Below, piece after piece: positions 19,584 through 33,012 of a stretch of 64,000 bases of DNA (positions within the stretch are counted from its first letter, which is position 1; each line of letters starts with the position of its first letter). Position numbers and translations under genes: made by a program. The notes below the pieces were generated by a model that was not told where the DNA came from, did no database searches, and saw only the letters and a program-made list of their open reading frames with translations. This DNA is from Mytilinidion resinicola. Lineage: Eukaryota > Ascomycota > Dothideomycetes > Mytilinidiales > Mytilinidiaceae. The stretch spans positions 324,046 through 388,045 of the forward strand of contig NW_022985442.1 of the NCBI RefSeq assembly GCF_010093595.1, read 5' to 3'.

Positions 19584-20681
19584 TCATTTCCCCTTCGTAG
19601 CAACTAGTGGCTCCGGGCTGGTAGCAGCCGCAGTGCTACCCGCCTTAGCCACTAATCCCCCGTCACCCCTGGTGTCAACGTTCGCACCATCCAGAACCTC
19701 CCACGGCAACTCATCATCCGGCTCCTTCCCGCCCAGAAGAACCTTCACGCTCTCCTCCAGTCCCTCTCCTATCTCCTTCACGACTTCCTCATCCCAGCCC
19801 CTACCCTTCCTCTTCTTTGCCAAGACCTCCCCAACACCATACGAATCATCAACCCACGGCCCATATCCCAGCTTCTCCTCTCCCTCCGCCGTCTCCGCAA
19901 GCTCCTGCGCCGACATGACCGGATCAATCCCCTGCACCCTCACGCGGTCCTTCGGCCACCTAATCGCCCTCGCATGCAGCTCCAAGAACCGCCTCGCCTT
20001 GAACGCATGCGTGACGACGCGGATCTGCTTCGGATATCTACCGGTCCTTCGCCGGAAGAGCAGAATCGGAAAGAGCAGATTCTGGTAGGAATCCGTCGCA
20101 TATTCCTCCAGCAGAATCCGTCCCTCCTCAAAAGCACGCGTTGGGAACCCACCCCCGCGCTCGCCGGCAGCTAGGCTGGTCGCGAGAGCGGCGTGGTAGT
20201 AGGATCGTGCTTCACTGAGCTCAGTGACGTCTTGCTTGGTCGCGCCGCCGCTGAGGACGAGGAGGGTCTGCCTGGTCCAGGCTTCGGTGGTGAGGGCGTC
20301 GAGGCCGGCGGCGAGGTGGGCGAGGAAGGTTTCATGCTCGCTGGGTTTGCCGGACGAGGGGTTGGAGCGTTGGAAGGGGGCGAGGAGCCAGTTTGATTCG
20401 CTGTAGGGCGAGTAGAGGGGGAAGCTGGGGAGGGAGGGGTCCGGGGTGAAGATGGCGTGGCAGCAGACGATGACTAGGGTTGTGGTGTTGTCGTAGTTGG
20501 GCTCTGGGATAGGGTGCGGGGGGTGGTTGAATGAGTGGACGCCGGTGGTGGTGTCGTCTTCGGTGTAGGGATCCGAGTGAGGGTCCGGGGGGTGCAAGGC
20601 GACAGTGGCTGAGGCGGTGGCAGCATTGTTGCGGTGGTGGACGGACTTGGGCAACATTCTCGAAGGCGTGGCTGGAGCCAT
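19584..20681 (-). CDS. DUF218 (YdcF-like) domain protein
   Basis: Intronless, 365 aa. Conserved blocks of the fungal DUF218 family are visible: TLVIVCCHAIF (about 68-78), TLLVLSGGATK (about 140), SEARSYYHAA, LLEEYATDSYQNLLFPI and IRVVTHAFKARRF, all in the order expected for a Rossmann-like YdcF fold. The C-terminal 40 residues are Ala/Thr-rich and not conserved. There is no signal peptide or TM segment. The molecular function is unknown; bacterial relatives have been linked to envelope metabolism. Confidence 0.82.
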   Translation of the reverse strand: MAPATPSRMLPKSVHHRNNAATASATVALHPPDPHSDPYTEDDTTTGVHSFNHPPHPIPEPNYDNTTTLVIVCCHAIFTPDPSLPSFPLYSPYSESNWLLAPFQRSNPSSGKPSEHETFLAHLAAGLDALTTEAWTRQTLLVLSGGATKQDVTELSEARSYYHAALATSLAAGERGGGFPTRAFEEGRILLEEYATDSYQNLLFPILLFRRRTGRYPKQIRVVTHAFKARRFLELHARAIRWPKDRVRVQGIDPVMSAQELAETAEGEEKLGYGPWVDDSYGVGEVLAKKRKGRGWDEEVVKEIGEGLEESVKVLLGGKEPDDELPWEVLDGANVDTRGDGGLVAKAGSTAAATSPEPLVATKGK

Positions 20682-22171
20682 GCCTGTCTTGGAGGCGTTC
20701 TCGAGAGGTGATAGGGCTGACGTGTGGAACAGTGTGGCGGTGAGAATTGGTGGGGGCGGGCGGTGAAGACTGGCTGCCAGTGACTCGGAACGGGCGCTAC
20801 GGGAGTGCTACTGCAGGGCCCGTTAGTAATCTGGAAGTGAGATGTCGGGATACTGTAGAAGTGAATATGGATCTCACGGGAGATGAGGTAGCTGGAATTG
20901 TGAAGGGAAGCGGCAAGAAGCAAGAAGCAGCCACAACGTGGTGGTGAACACGCCTAGGTGGTGCGTGGCGACGTCACATGTTGAACTATTCAGGAAACAT
21001 GAATCTGAGATTGAAGCTTGACTATGTACGACTAGCTAGAAATGGTCTAGAGATGCGAGAGGAATTCTGAAATTCGACACCCACATGTCTCATGCTGTGC
21101 TGTGAAAAAAAGGCACTCCACGAGCGGTAGTAGCCGTTGATGGCACGTCGGTTTGCCAAGCCGGGATCTGCGCAGGGATGGAGACCGCAGAGGCGAACGC
21201 AGGCCTTCCTGGAGGAATGGGAGGGCAAGGAGATGCAGGTCTGGCAGACAGCAGCCACTCCAGGCCACCGTCGTCGAGAACAGAACAAGGTGCAGCGTTT
21301 ACCTAAGCAGCGAGATTTGCAGATGTCCCAAGATAGGAACCTGGACAGATCTCGGAAGCCCGCAGCAAACGAGCTCAGCTGGGCGGAAGTGGTATGCAGT
21401 GAGATGTGAGTACTGGGACTCAGGGTGCTTAGCCACGGGCGGCGGGCGACCCACGGCGCTCCCACTGTTCGCTACCACAGGCCGAGCAGAAGAGGGACTC
21501 AGGGTGCCGGCCTGGCCCTCTGGACTGGTGCTGTGGGAGCGGTGGGGAGAGGAAAAAGCGATGTGAGGCTGAGCAGCGTCAGCACCCGGCGGCGAAAGCA
21601 GCTAGCGCTGGCGCTGGCTCACGGCGTGCCCGTGCGACGCCTGCGACGGCCTGGATGGAGCTTAGAGCAGCTGAATAAGGCGGTGGGCTATTTTTGGGCG
21701 GCCGCTGGTGTTGTTGCAGACGCCACAGCAGCCAGCGCTCAGGCAGTCTGGGGATGCTCGCGGATAGTTGATCGCCGGCCAACTTCTTGTTTATGTTGGC
21801 GCCGAAAAGGGGCACGCGGAGGGCACAGAGAGGGTTGCAGCGGAGCGGCGGGTGACGGTGATGAAAGGAGCTGGCGGCGTGTATTCGAAACAAGGCTGAG
21901 GGCATTCTGATGGCGTTTCACTGGCCTCAGCGGCCATCCAAGCGCGACAGAGAGGACAGGCCCTAATCCCAGCCCCAGCGCCGCCAGTCCACTCGCGTCC
22001 AAGCGCAGCGAACCTCCTCTTCAGCTGCAGCGTCCCCGAACTTCTCACCACCACTACATATCAGCTGCCCCCCCGAGTGGAATCCATCGCTCCCTATCTC
22101 TCCACCGCTGCTGCCCTCGCCCTGCTCCCCACCTCTGCCGCCACGGCTGCCGTCTGAGCAACCTCACCACC
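20682..22171. promoter_or_regulatory. Long intergenic region between the DUF218 and chitin synthase genes
   Basis: 1.5 kb shared by two divergent genes. It is GC-rich from about 21400, so several spurious open frames appear on both strands; none has recognisable features. GGGACTCAGGGTGC occurs twice (about 21415 and 21497). The last 150 bp before the chitin synthase ATG are pyrimidine-rich on the plus strand, typical of a fungal core promoter and 5' leader. Confidence 0.5.
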
Positions 22172-25189
<3,018 letters not shown>

Positions 25190-26377
25190 AGAAGCACCAC
25201 TATCTCTACTTACGAAACTAAAAAGCGGGCGAGCGACGGCGTGCGTGTATGTGCGTTCTCTTTGCCATCTCGAGTTTCTCGGCGTTTGATGCGGGTCCTT
25301 CTGAATCCAGCTGGCTGGCTGTGTTTCCTCCTTTCCTCTCTCGACGGTTCCAGCGTGCGTCACAACAAGAGTCAAAACTTTTACAATTTTAGAGGCAGTC
25401 CCCCTGTGATTGGCGACAGATCAGACGGATAATGCTCGTGTATTATGGGTTAGCTTTTAATAGCCTTTCTTTTTTTTCACTGCCAGCCAGCAGAGCAGAG
25501 AGGGATTGAGCGAGAGAGCGGTTAACGGCATCTTGTTTTCTTTTGTGTCACTGCATCGAGCTTTTGGGCATTTTGCTTTGTTGTTTTTACGGGAGAAGGG
25601 TTTTTCGATACCGATCAAGTTGAATCAGGTGGTGGAGATTGAGATGTAGAGGGAGAAGTCGATGTGAGGGACGGGGTGAACTGGCTGACACCAAAGTGTA
25701 ATTTCGTATGGTGTATGCAATGAGAGACAACTTCAAAGAACATGAATACCTAATTGATGTCGTGATCGTGAACACGCAATACCTATACGACGTCACCTTT
25801 TCTTGAGATTGACTCTGGACCCCATTGCTACGCTCTCCTTGAATCCTACGAGTAGGGGTCCCACAGCCTTGCATGGTCCGCCTAATTTCTATATACGACC
25901 CAAAGGATCCAAACCCATGGCTAGGACAATCCACGGCTTTACTTGCCTGAATTGAGAAAGAGGTCGTATAGGGTCTTTTACACAAGATGAATATGTTAGT
26001 AAACCGCCGCTAACCCTCTCATCTACGATACGCTTGGCTAGTCTATAGGGCTCTACCGCTGCTTTACAAGTGCCAAGAACGACTGATTCTGCGTCGGCGT
26101 GGGATGAAGTTGGCCTGGTGAGACGGCGGTGCGGAACGTTTCCGCACTCGCGAACCTCGCCTTCGGGAGCTTCGGCAGTCATCGTGCCGATTTTTACTGT
26201 TGGTCGTGCTACCTTGTTTCTCACCACGCATTTGAAAGCTTGCATACCGAGCACTGAGTATCTGTAATCGACCTCCTTTCTATAGTCTAGTCTCTCAATC
26301 TAAAAAGTCATATAATCTATCCAGTTTCAGCGTCCAGCGTTCTTTCTAAGATTTTGAGGTATTCTATTCGAAGCTAA
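25190..26377. other. Gene-free region 3' of the chitin synthase
   Basis: Nearly 1.2 kb. The first part is presumably the 3' UTR (AT-rich, poly-T near 25470). No convincing gene follows: minus-strand open frames at 25587-26254 lack codon character and domain features. Confidence 0.5.
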
Positions 26378-26665
26378 ATGAGCCTCACATACCCTATCCT
26401 ATACATCATTCACTTCTTTACCCAAACGTTCCTTTTTATAAAACACCTCTTTGATCGCATCACCGCCTTCGTCAAATCCATTTGGAAATCCCGCGAACTT
26501 TCACAGCCGCCTACCCCTCAACCAAAATCTCCTCCACCGCCACAGCCTCCTTCCAAATCTCCTGTCCGAGAGCTCAGGGCCAGGAAGCCTCATTCCCAGC
26601 CCTCTGCCCGAGAATTCAAGATCAGAAATCTTGACGGGTCGAAAGAGGTGTTTCGGACGCACTAG
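26378..26665 (+). CDS. Small membrane-type ORF immediately upstream of the cupin gene
   Basis: 95 aa. Residues 3-33 are hydrophobic (MSLTYPILYIIHFFTQTFLF), then a Pro/Ser-rich basic stretch (PPTPQPKSPPPPQPPSKSP). The family is not recognised. Its stop codon is 3 nt before the ATG of the cupin ORF, so it could be a long uORF, the first cistron of a shared mRNA, or an exon of a larger gene whose splice I cannot see. The hydrophobic N-terminus and proline-rich tail look like protein rather than chance. Confidence 0.4.
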   Translation: MSLTYPILYIIHFFTQTFLFIKHLFDRITAFVKSIWKSRELSQPPTPQPKSPPPPQPPSKSPVRELRARKPHSQPSAREFKIRNLDGSKEVFRTH

Positions 26666-26668
26666 AAA

Positions 26669-27662
26669 ATGCCACTCAACCCCTCCAACCCCACAATCAC
26701 CCGCCCTCCCCCAAACGCGGTGGTCTACGACCTCTCCTCTCCCACTCAAACCACCATAACCCTCCCCGTACGTCCCTTTCCCTTCCCCCAGCCCACCTCC
26801 GTCAATCCCACTTCTTAGCTCCCATCCATCTCACCCCCAACCTCCACCTCCTTCCAATCCAACCAATCTCTATAGCATCTACCTATCCCTTAAAAGTCTA
26901 ATCTCTTCACCTCCCATCCAATCTCCCCTTCAATCGCTCTTATAACACCCCCCATCAACCCCACTAACGCCCCCCTCCCCTCCCCAGCCCAACTCAACCT
27001 GGACCAGCGGCCTCCACTACCACACCACCCACACCGAATACCTCCGCCTCCTGCACGGCTCCATCTCGCTGCGCCTCGGCACCGCCACCACGATCCTAAC
27101 CGCACCCCCCGACGGCACGGGCATCGAAGTGACCGTCCCGCGGGGCGTGCGGCACGAATGGCGCCGCGCCGACTCCCCCGCCGTTAAGCAAGTGGACGGC
27201 GACGGCGACGTCGTTGTAGTCGAGCGAACCGACCCGGCCGACGGCGCGAAGAGCGTGTTTTTCTGGAACCTGAATGGCGCGATCCTGGATGGCGGGAGGG
27301 GGAGGGGGTGGTGGGGGGCGGCGTGGTTGACGATGGAGCTGCTGATCGTCTTCCGGGCGTTGGACAACTGGCCCGTCTTTGTCGACCTGGGGGCGTTTGG
27401 GGGCGTCGGGCGCGCGTTGGAAGCGTGTGTCGCGCATGGCGTGCTGGGCGCAGCGGGGGCAGCGGGGTGGCTAGCGGGGATCCAGGCGGTGCGGAGGGAG
27501 CGGATGCCTGGGGCGTTGTGGGAGGGGTGGGTGGGTGGGTGGGTGGGTCGAGAGTCAGAGCCAGAGCCAGAGCCAGAGCCAGAGAGTTCGGGGGGGGGGG
27601 GGGAAGAAAACCCTCTTGATCGGAAAATAGGCACGGTTCGTTGTATCACTTCGGCCGTTTGA
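26669..27662 (+). CDS. Cupin-fold protein
   Basis: Exons 26669-26767 and 26988-27662, 257 aa. The 220-bp intron (GTACGT..CCCCAG) is almost all C/T on the plus strand. A cupin motif 1 follows the splice: HYHTTHTEYLRLLHGSI fits HxH(x)4E(x)6G, and VPRGVRHEW is a plausible motif 2 (P-x-G-x-x-H). The second half (about residues 130-220) is hydrophobic and Gly/Ala/Trp-rich, possibly membrane-associated. The tail is a simple EP repeat and Gly run coded by microsatellite DNA (27550-27600). Substrate and reaction unknown. Confidence 0.68.
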
Positions 27663-27898
27663 TGGCTCCGCCGCCGGTTTTTGTATGTACTAGTATACCC
27701 GCTTCGTTCTAGCACTGACTGACCTCCACCCCTCCTCATTCGTCTTTCTTTGATTTCCCCCTTTTTTTGGGTAGTAATACTTCATCAGTAAGCCCGAACT
27801 TGAAGTCTAATTTCACTTATCAACTACACCTTCATAATGGCCGCGGAGACGTATAGGCAAGCAGAACGACGGTTTCAGACATGGTACGCGTGCGAAAG

Positions 27899-27938
<40 letters not shown>

Positions 27939-28348
27939 CGAGAGCGGTGCGAGACTTCGGTGCAATCACAAAATGGCGGAAAGAGGGCAGAAAGGGTCGC
28001 TGCGGAGGAGCAGATGTTTGAGGGATGCGTGGCATAGAAGCTAGACAGACAAGTAAGGTTTCACGTGCAAGACGTTTAGATGGCGAGAAACAGGTTGAGG
28101 TATTTGGATTTTGACCACGAAAAGAGACACTTTTCAATCCGCTCCGATAGATACAGAAGAGGCGTGTGTAATCAAGCCAAGCCAAATATCCACGCCCAAG
28201 CTAGAATCGGAGGAAGAAAACGCCAGTGCCGTCCCAGATCGTAATCTACAGATTTCACGGGACTTATTCGAGAGCCTCTTCGCTCTGCTCAGACCATTCT
28301 CCAAGTCTTTGTTTTGTTTTCGCTTTGAGGTTATTAGGTAGGGGAAAT
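27663..28348. other. Spacer with a GA microsatellite
   Basis: Contains a (GA)n run at about 27899-27940. The 66-codon frame from 27837 across it is Arg/Glu repeat and not called a gene. No other feature is seen; it lies between the 3' ends of the convergent cupin and ILV5 genes. Confidence 0.5.
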
Positions 28349-29792
28349 CTACTTCTGGTTTTCGGGGCGGAGAGATCTATTGCCTATCAGTAAAATTCGT
28401 AGGTATGAGGTGGATGGGGGAATTGAACGTACCGCACGGCCTTGCCAGCCCTCCAGATCTCCAAGTCAGCAATCTCAGCCATCTCTTTGTTGTACAGCTC
28501 GCGGTAATCCGGGCGGCTGTTGTACTCCAGAGACCTCGCAGTCTCAGATCCATCCTTAACCGAGTCATACAGGTCGTTGAAGACAGGCTTCAGGATATCC
28601 TTGAAGCGCTTGCTCCAGTCAATGGCACCACGCCTGGCAGTGGTCGAGCAGGCTGCGTACATGTAGTCCATGCCGTTAGCGCCGATCAAGGGGTACAAGC
28701 TCTGGGTGGCCTCCTCGACGGTCTCGTTGAAGGCCTCGCTGGGGCTGTGGCCCCGCTCGCGGAGAACCTCGTACTGGGCGAGGAACATGCCGTGGATTCC
28801 ACCCATCAGGCAGCCACGCTCGCCGTACAGGTCGGACCACACCTCCTTCTCGAAGGTGGTCTTGTAGAGGTATCCGGAGCCGACGGCCACGCCGAGGGCA
28901 ACGACCTTCTCCTCAGCCTTGCCGGTCACGTCCTGGTAGACGGCAACGGAGGAGTTGATACCACGGCCCTCGCGGAAGAGGGTTCGGACGGTGCGGCCGG
29001 AGCCCTTGGGGGCGCAGAGGATGACGTCGATGTCCTTGGGGACGTCCACCTTGGTGAGGTCCTTGAAGACCGGGGAGAAGCCGTGGGAGAAGTATAGAGT
29101 CTAATTTTATGTTAGCCTGTTTACTGTTATTTCAGGACATGAGCCACGCACCTTTCCCTTCACCAATTGAGGCTTGATGGCGGGCCAGGTCTCGCTCTGA
29201 GCAGCGTCGGAGAGCAAGTTCATGATGATAGTGCCCTTGGAGATGGCCTCGTCAATGTCGAACAGGTTCTTGCCGGGGATCCAGCCATCCTGCTCGGCCT
29301 CCTTCCACGAGGCGCCGTTCTTCCGCACACCGACAATGACGTTGAGGCCATTGTCGCGGAGGTTCAGGCCCTGGCCGTGACCTTGCGATCCGTAGCCGAT
29401 GAGGGCGAGGGTGTCGTCCTTGAAGTATTCCTGGACCCAGTTATTAGTACTATAGTCCTAGAGCACATAGATAATTGCTGTCGTCAGCAGTGACTCACAA
29501 GAAGCTTTTCCCTCGGCCAGTCGTCGCGCTCTGTTGACGTCTATTAGCGGGGTCCATAAGCTGATCGAAAGCTAATTCTACCGTAAACGGTCTCCTTAGT
29601 GCCCGCAAAATCAATAGTCTTGATACCACGAGTCTGTTGGAAGGGAGAGGAGACAGCAGCTTTTGGTGCAACTGCAAAGCCAGCTCTGGCAGCGCTGAGG
29701 GCCGAGACGAAAGTGCGCCTCTGGACGACGGGGGCAGACGCCAATTGCTTGACGGAGCTGCGTAGAGCTCTGCTTGATTGACGGGCAGCCAT
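28349..29792 (-). CDS. ILV5: Ketol-acid reductoisomerase, mitochondrial (acetohydroxyacid reductoisomerase)
   Basis: Second common step of valine/isoleucine synthesis: NADPH-dependent isomeroreduction of acetolactate and acetohydroxybutyrate in the mitochondrial matrix. Five exons: 29792-29582, 29530-29499, 29430-29152, 29100-28433 and 28376-28349, total 405 aa. Residues 1-55 are an Arg/Ser/Ala-rich mitochondrial presequence. LIGYGSQGHGQGLNLRDNG is the NADPH Rossmann loop; LYFSHGFSP, CAPKGSGRTVR and EVWSDLYGERGCLMGG are catalytic-domain blocks. The tiny last exon restores the conserved end RSLRPENQK. A TATATGG-type TATA box sits about 55 nt upstream (29843-29851). Confidence 0.96.
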
Positions 29793-30231
29793 TGTGTGTG
29801 TGTGAAAAGTGACGAGTTTGCGTGGAGAGGGGAGGGGCGCCAGCTTATATGGTATTTTTCAGACGTCCGAGAATTGAGTCGAGATGCTCCAGCCCTGGCT
29901 CACCGCCGATGCCGGCCGGAGAAGACATTTTCTCCCCGGATGAGTCTGAGCTCGTCACGTGCGCGGATTACTTGCATATATGAATTGAAATAGATTGAAA
30001 TAGACTGATATATCCATGCGTTCTATGCGACGGCCTCAGATCTCTGCTCTAGAATTTGCCAACCGCTCAACCAAACCCGAAATCTGCCCTTCATGTAAAG
30101 CTGCATAGTTCACCGACCAGAGTATCGGGACACCCCGAGTATGTACGCCCCAAACCCAAGACTCCGAATAGCAGATGCTCGCTATGATCTCGTCAAAATC
30201 AACACCCCGCCAGTCTGCATTATCTCAACCC

Positions 30232-31006
30232 TCATTTGAGGACGCGCTCGTATGACTGGCCCTTGACGGCGCCTCCTCCCATGGCTGACCGCACGTTGCG
30301 CTTGAAGCCTTCTCGGTTCGACTTGAGGTCTTCGGCAGCCTCCTTGTTTAGCGGGTCGGACGCATTTGGTTCCAGGAAGAGAAACTGTCTGCCTGTTAGC
30401 ATTCCTGCATATTCGTTCGCGTATCCGTTTTTCAGCCCACCTGCAGTCCCACGATCACCGCGTTCAGGTTTAACACCGGCTTCCAGTCCTCCCTGAGAAT
30501 GTTCAAGCAGACGTTGCCCTCTAGATCGATGTTCGGGTGGTAGATCTTCTGAGTGCACTTGACCTTTGGCGGGTCGTGTGGGAAGTTCTGGTTGATGGCG
30601 AAGTTGAAGTTGAAGCGGCCGCCTTTGTACATGCCCTCGTCCGGCTCGATTGTCAGGGTAAAGTTTAGAATGTCGTCGGGGTTGGGAAAGTCGGTCTTCA
30701 TGGTTGAGCCTAGTGATAGCTCCGAGAGATCTATGCGTGACTACCGTTAGTCGAGTTCTTGCAGTGACGTTGCCTTGGGAATCGCTAAAAGGGCTGCACA
30801 CACCTTTCTGGACTCGCAGCTGCGCAGCGGTGACCTTCTTCTTCTTCGGTCCTGTCGCAGCAGACTCATCCTGCTGCTGCTTCTGCTTCTGTGGGAGGGT
30901 CAGCGATCTTGATGAGGAGACTTTGTGCTGTGGTTGTCGCAAACACGAATCCCGACTGTTTGGGGAACAGAATATCGGAACCTACCATAGACCATATCTT
31001 GAGCAT
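30232..31006 (-). CDS. UBC12: NEDD8-conjugating enzyme Ubc12
   Basis: E2 enzyme that transfers NEDD8/Rub1 to cullins. Four exons: 31006-30986 (only MLKIWSM), 30888-30804, 30730-30441 and 30384-30232; 182 aa. The N-terminal peptide MLKIWSM is the E1-docking tail of Ubc12. [14 protein letters not shown] and the UBC core follow, with [19 protein letters not shown] holding the catalytic Cys in NVCLN. The end ([21 protein letters not shown]) fits the family. Both the tail and the extended core favour Ubc12 over other E2s. Confidence 0.95.
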
Positions 31007-31581
31007 CTTGCCCGTTGTTGGAGGGTTGGACCAGAGGTAGTGGGGTGGTGGGGTGGGCTGCGGCGTTGATGCCGTGAAAAACAAGGATAGAATAGCGCGT
31101 GGGAAAGTGAGGGTTCGATCAAGTCGAGCGAATAACTGAGATCCGCGAGGTATGGAAGGCCGTGGGAGAGGTAGAAGTGAGAGACAAGGCTGCTGTGAGT
31201 GATTGCTGGTCGAGGGATCTTGTCGAAAGGCGATTTGACCGAGGAAACCCCGCCACCAGGCAGCACCACCTTAAAGTGGTGAATGTGGACTGTCACGATC
31301 ACTCCGTCTAGACTGTTCAGGGGCATTTAAGCGCTTCACATTAGATACCAATGTTTTGGTTGGATCCTTCTCTCAAAGTCACGATTCCAAAAGTCATTCA
31401 GGATCCAAATGTCACGTGATGTGGCCATCAAAGGTGAATTTATCAAGGCTATTTCATTGATACTGTGAGCATGTCTTCCCGCTGAGCATGTCGCTTCCGA
31501 ACGAGCACCACATCAGCTCCTTCGGCCTTACGACAGGTTCGGGCTGGCCAACGCTAGAAAAACTAGAGGGGATATCACCAC
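31007..31581. other. Spacer between UBC12 and RIB7
   Basis: Promoter region of the minus-strand UBC12 and 3' flank of RIB7. ATGTCACGTGATGTGG at about 31410 contains a TCACGTGA box. No gene. Confidence 0.4.
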
Positions 31582-32517
31582 TCACTCCACATTGTTCTCG
31601 CCACGAACACTGTCTGACGGCCTCCCCAATAAGACCATGTCATCCCCAAGCTGAAACCACTTGACGTCCTTCAGCTTGAGAGCAGGTACGGGATCCCCAT
31701 CGGCATCGATCCTTCGTGGAGGCGAAACCACCACTCCACCCTGTCCAAGCCACGTGGGGGCTACCGTGACAATGATGGAGTCAACTAGATGTTGGCGCGA
31801 TACTTCCAGTAGATCGTTGATGATAGTTCCACCTCCCTCTATCATGACACTCTTAATTCCTTGACGAGTCAAAGTCCAGAGGATCTCTTGCCAATCAACT
31901 TTTCCGTCCTCGGTCGCAGCGTCTGAGCTTAGACGGATGAACTTGCCACCCACACTCTCTAAGATGGCGCGTTTGTCTTCTGGCGGCTCCTTTAGGCAAA
32001 TAATGTAGGGTGCCTTTCCTTGCCCCCGAGCCGCGAGAACCATGACCTTTGAGGCTTCAGAGAAGTCCCATCGAGCGTTCGGGTCCAGGATGATGGGACG
32101 AGGCTGTCCGATCAACCCATCACCACCGTATCCGCCAACGCCTTCCAAACGACAGTTTAAACTCGGGTCGTCCGCTATCGCTGTGCCCACACCCACGAGA
32201 ATGGCGTCATGTCGGGAGCGCAGATAGTGAGTCATGGCTTTGGACTCTGGACCAGAGAGAGCTGTTTGGGTTCCGGGGGACAGGGCGAGCGATGAGTCCA
32301 ATGAAGTGGCAAAAGTGAGTGTCGTGAATGGATATGCTAAATCGCGGAATTCTCTTTGAAGATGCGGCTCAATGAGCAGGCGATGTACTATGTGGAATTG
32401 AAGACCATATCTTGGAATCGGAGGGAGAACAGGGCCAACTCCGTTGACAACCTCGTCAGTGTTTTGAACTTCAGGTTGTTCCGTTCCATTAACATAAAAA
32501 GTAGCCATGCTGTCCAT
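31582..32517 (-). CDS. RIB7: 2,5-diamino-6-ribosylamino-4(3H)-pyrimidinone 5'-phosphate reductase
   Basis: NADPH-dependent riboflavin-pathway reductase of fungi (RibD C-terminal / DHFR-like fold). Intronless. The reading frame is open further up, but the first ATG is at 32517 (MDSMATFYVNG), with a second in-frame ATG at 32508; from 32517 it is 311 aa. Blocks typical of the family are FTTLTFATSLDSSLAL, SRHDAILVGVGTAIADDPSL, PRPIILDPNARWD, SVMIEGGGTIINDLL and TVAPTWLGQGG. No targeting signal is seen. Confidence 0.92.
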   Translation of the reverse strand: MDSMATFYVNGTEQPEVQNTDEVVNGVGPVLPPIPRYGLQFHIVHRLLIEPHLQREFRDLAYPFTTLTFATSLDSSLALSPGTQTALSGPESKAMTHYLRSRHDAILVGVGTAIADDPSLNCRLEGVGGYGGDGLIGQPRPIILDPNARWDFSEASKVMVLAARGQGKAPYIICLKEPPEDKRAILESVGGKFIRLSSDAATEDGKVDWQEILWTLTRQGIKSVMIEGGGTIINDLLEVSRQHLVDSIIVTVAPTWLGQGGVVVSPPRRIDADGDPVPALKLKDVKWFQLGDDMVLLGRPSDSVRGENNVE

Positions 32518-33012
32518 CGCTATTATCTCCTGTAAGACAGCTGACAAGGTAGGATTCTGACGCGTAGAAGTCCGACGAGCGGAGCGTGATGTGAGTCTGG
32601 TAAGTTAGTGAAGGGTGCAAAGAAGATCTTCCTGTGCAAAGTTCTCACAATTGAAGGCCTTTGGTAAAACAGAAGCCTCCCGCTGAAACTTTGGAAGTAA
32701 TGCTGGATGTTTGCTGTGAAGAGGATGGGAGATGGACGTTGTCTGGCAAGTAAGAAGAGTGTTGGCCCGTGCATCGATTACCACATCGGGAGGACAATGC
32801 AAGAGCCGCCCGGTCACCCGTTAGGAGCACAAACTGTCTTCTGTTGCAGCCTATGTAGTATCCGTCCCTGGGTAGCGCGCCGCCCTCCGTGGCGAGCCAA
32901 GCTATAGGTACTTCATCGCAATCGGCGAGTGCAAGCCGCGTTCTGTTAACTCTGGATTTTTGAGCTCATTACGAGCTGCCAGATGGAAGATGTCGTAACC
33001 TAGTGACTAACG
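32518..33012. promoter_or_regulatory. Upstream region of RIB7
   Basis: 495 bp. Short open frames occur on both strands but none looks coding. No TATA box, repeat or RNA gene is seen. Confidence 0.4.

Noticed and set aside
27837..28037. 66-codon ORF over the GA microsatellite
   Set aside because: Mostly Arg-Glu repeat from (GA)n; no support as a gene.
28405..29097. 230-codon open frame antisense to ILV5
   Set aside because: Shadow of the main ILV5 exon; no motif of its own.
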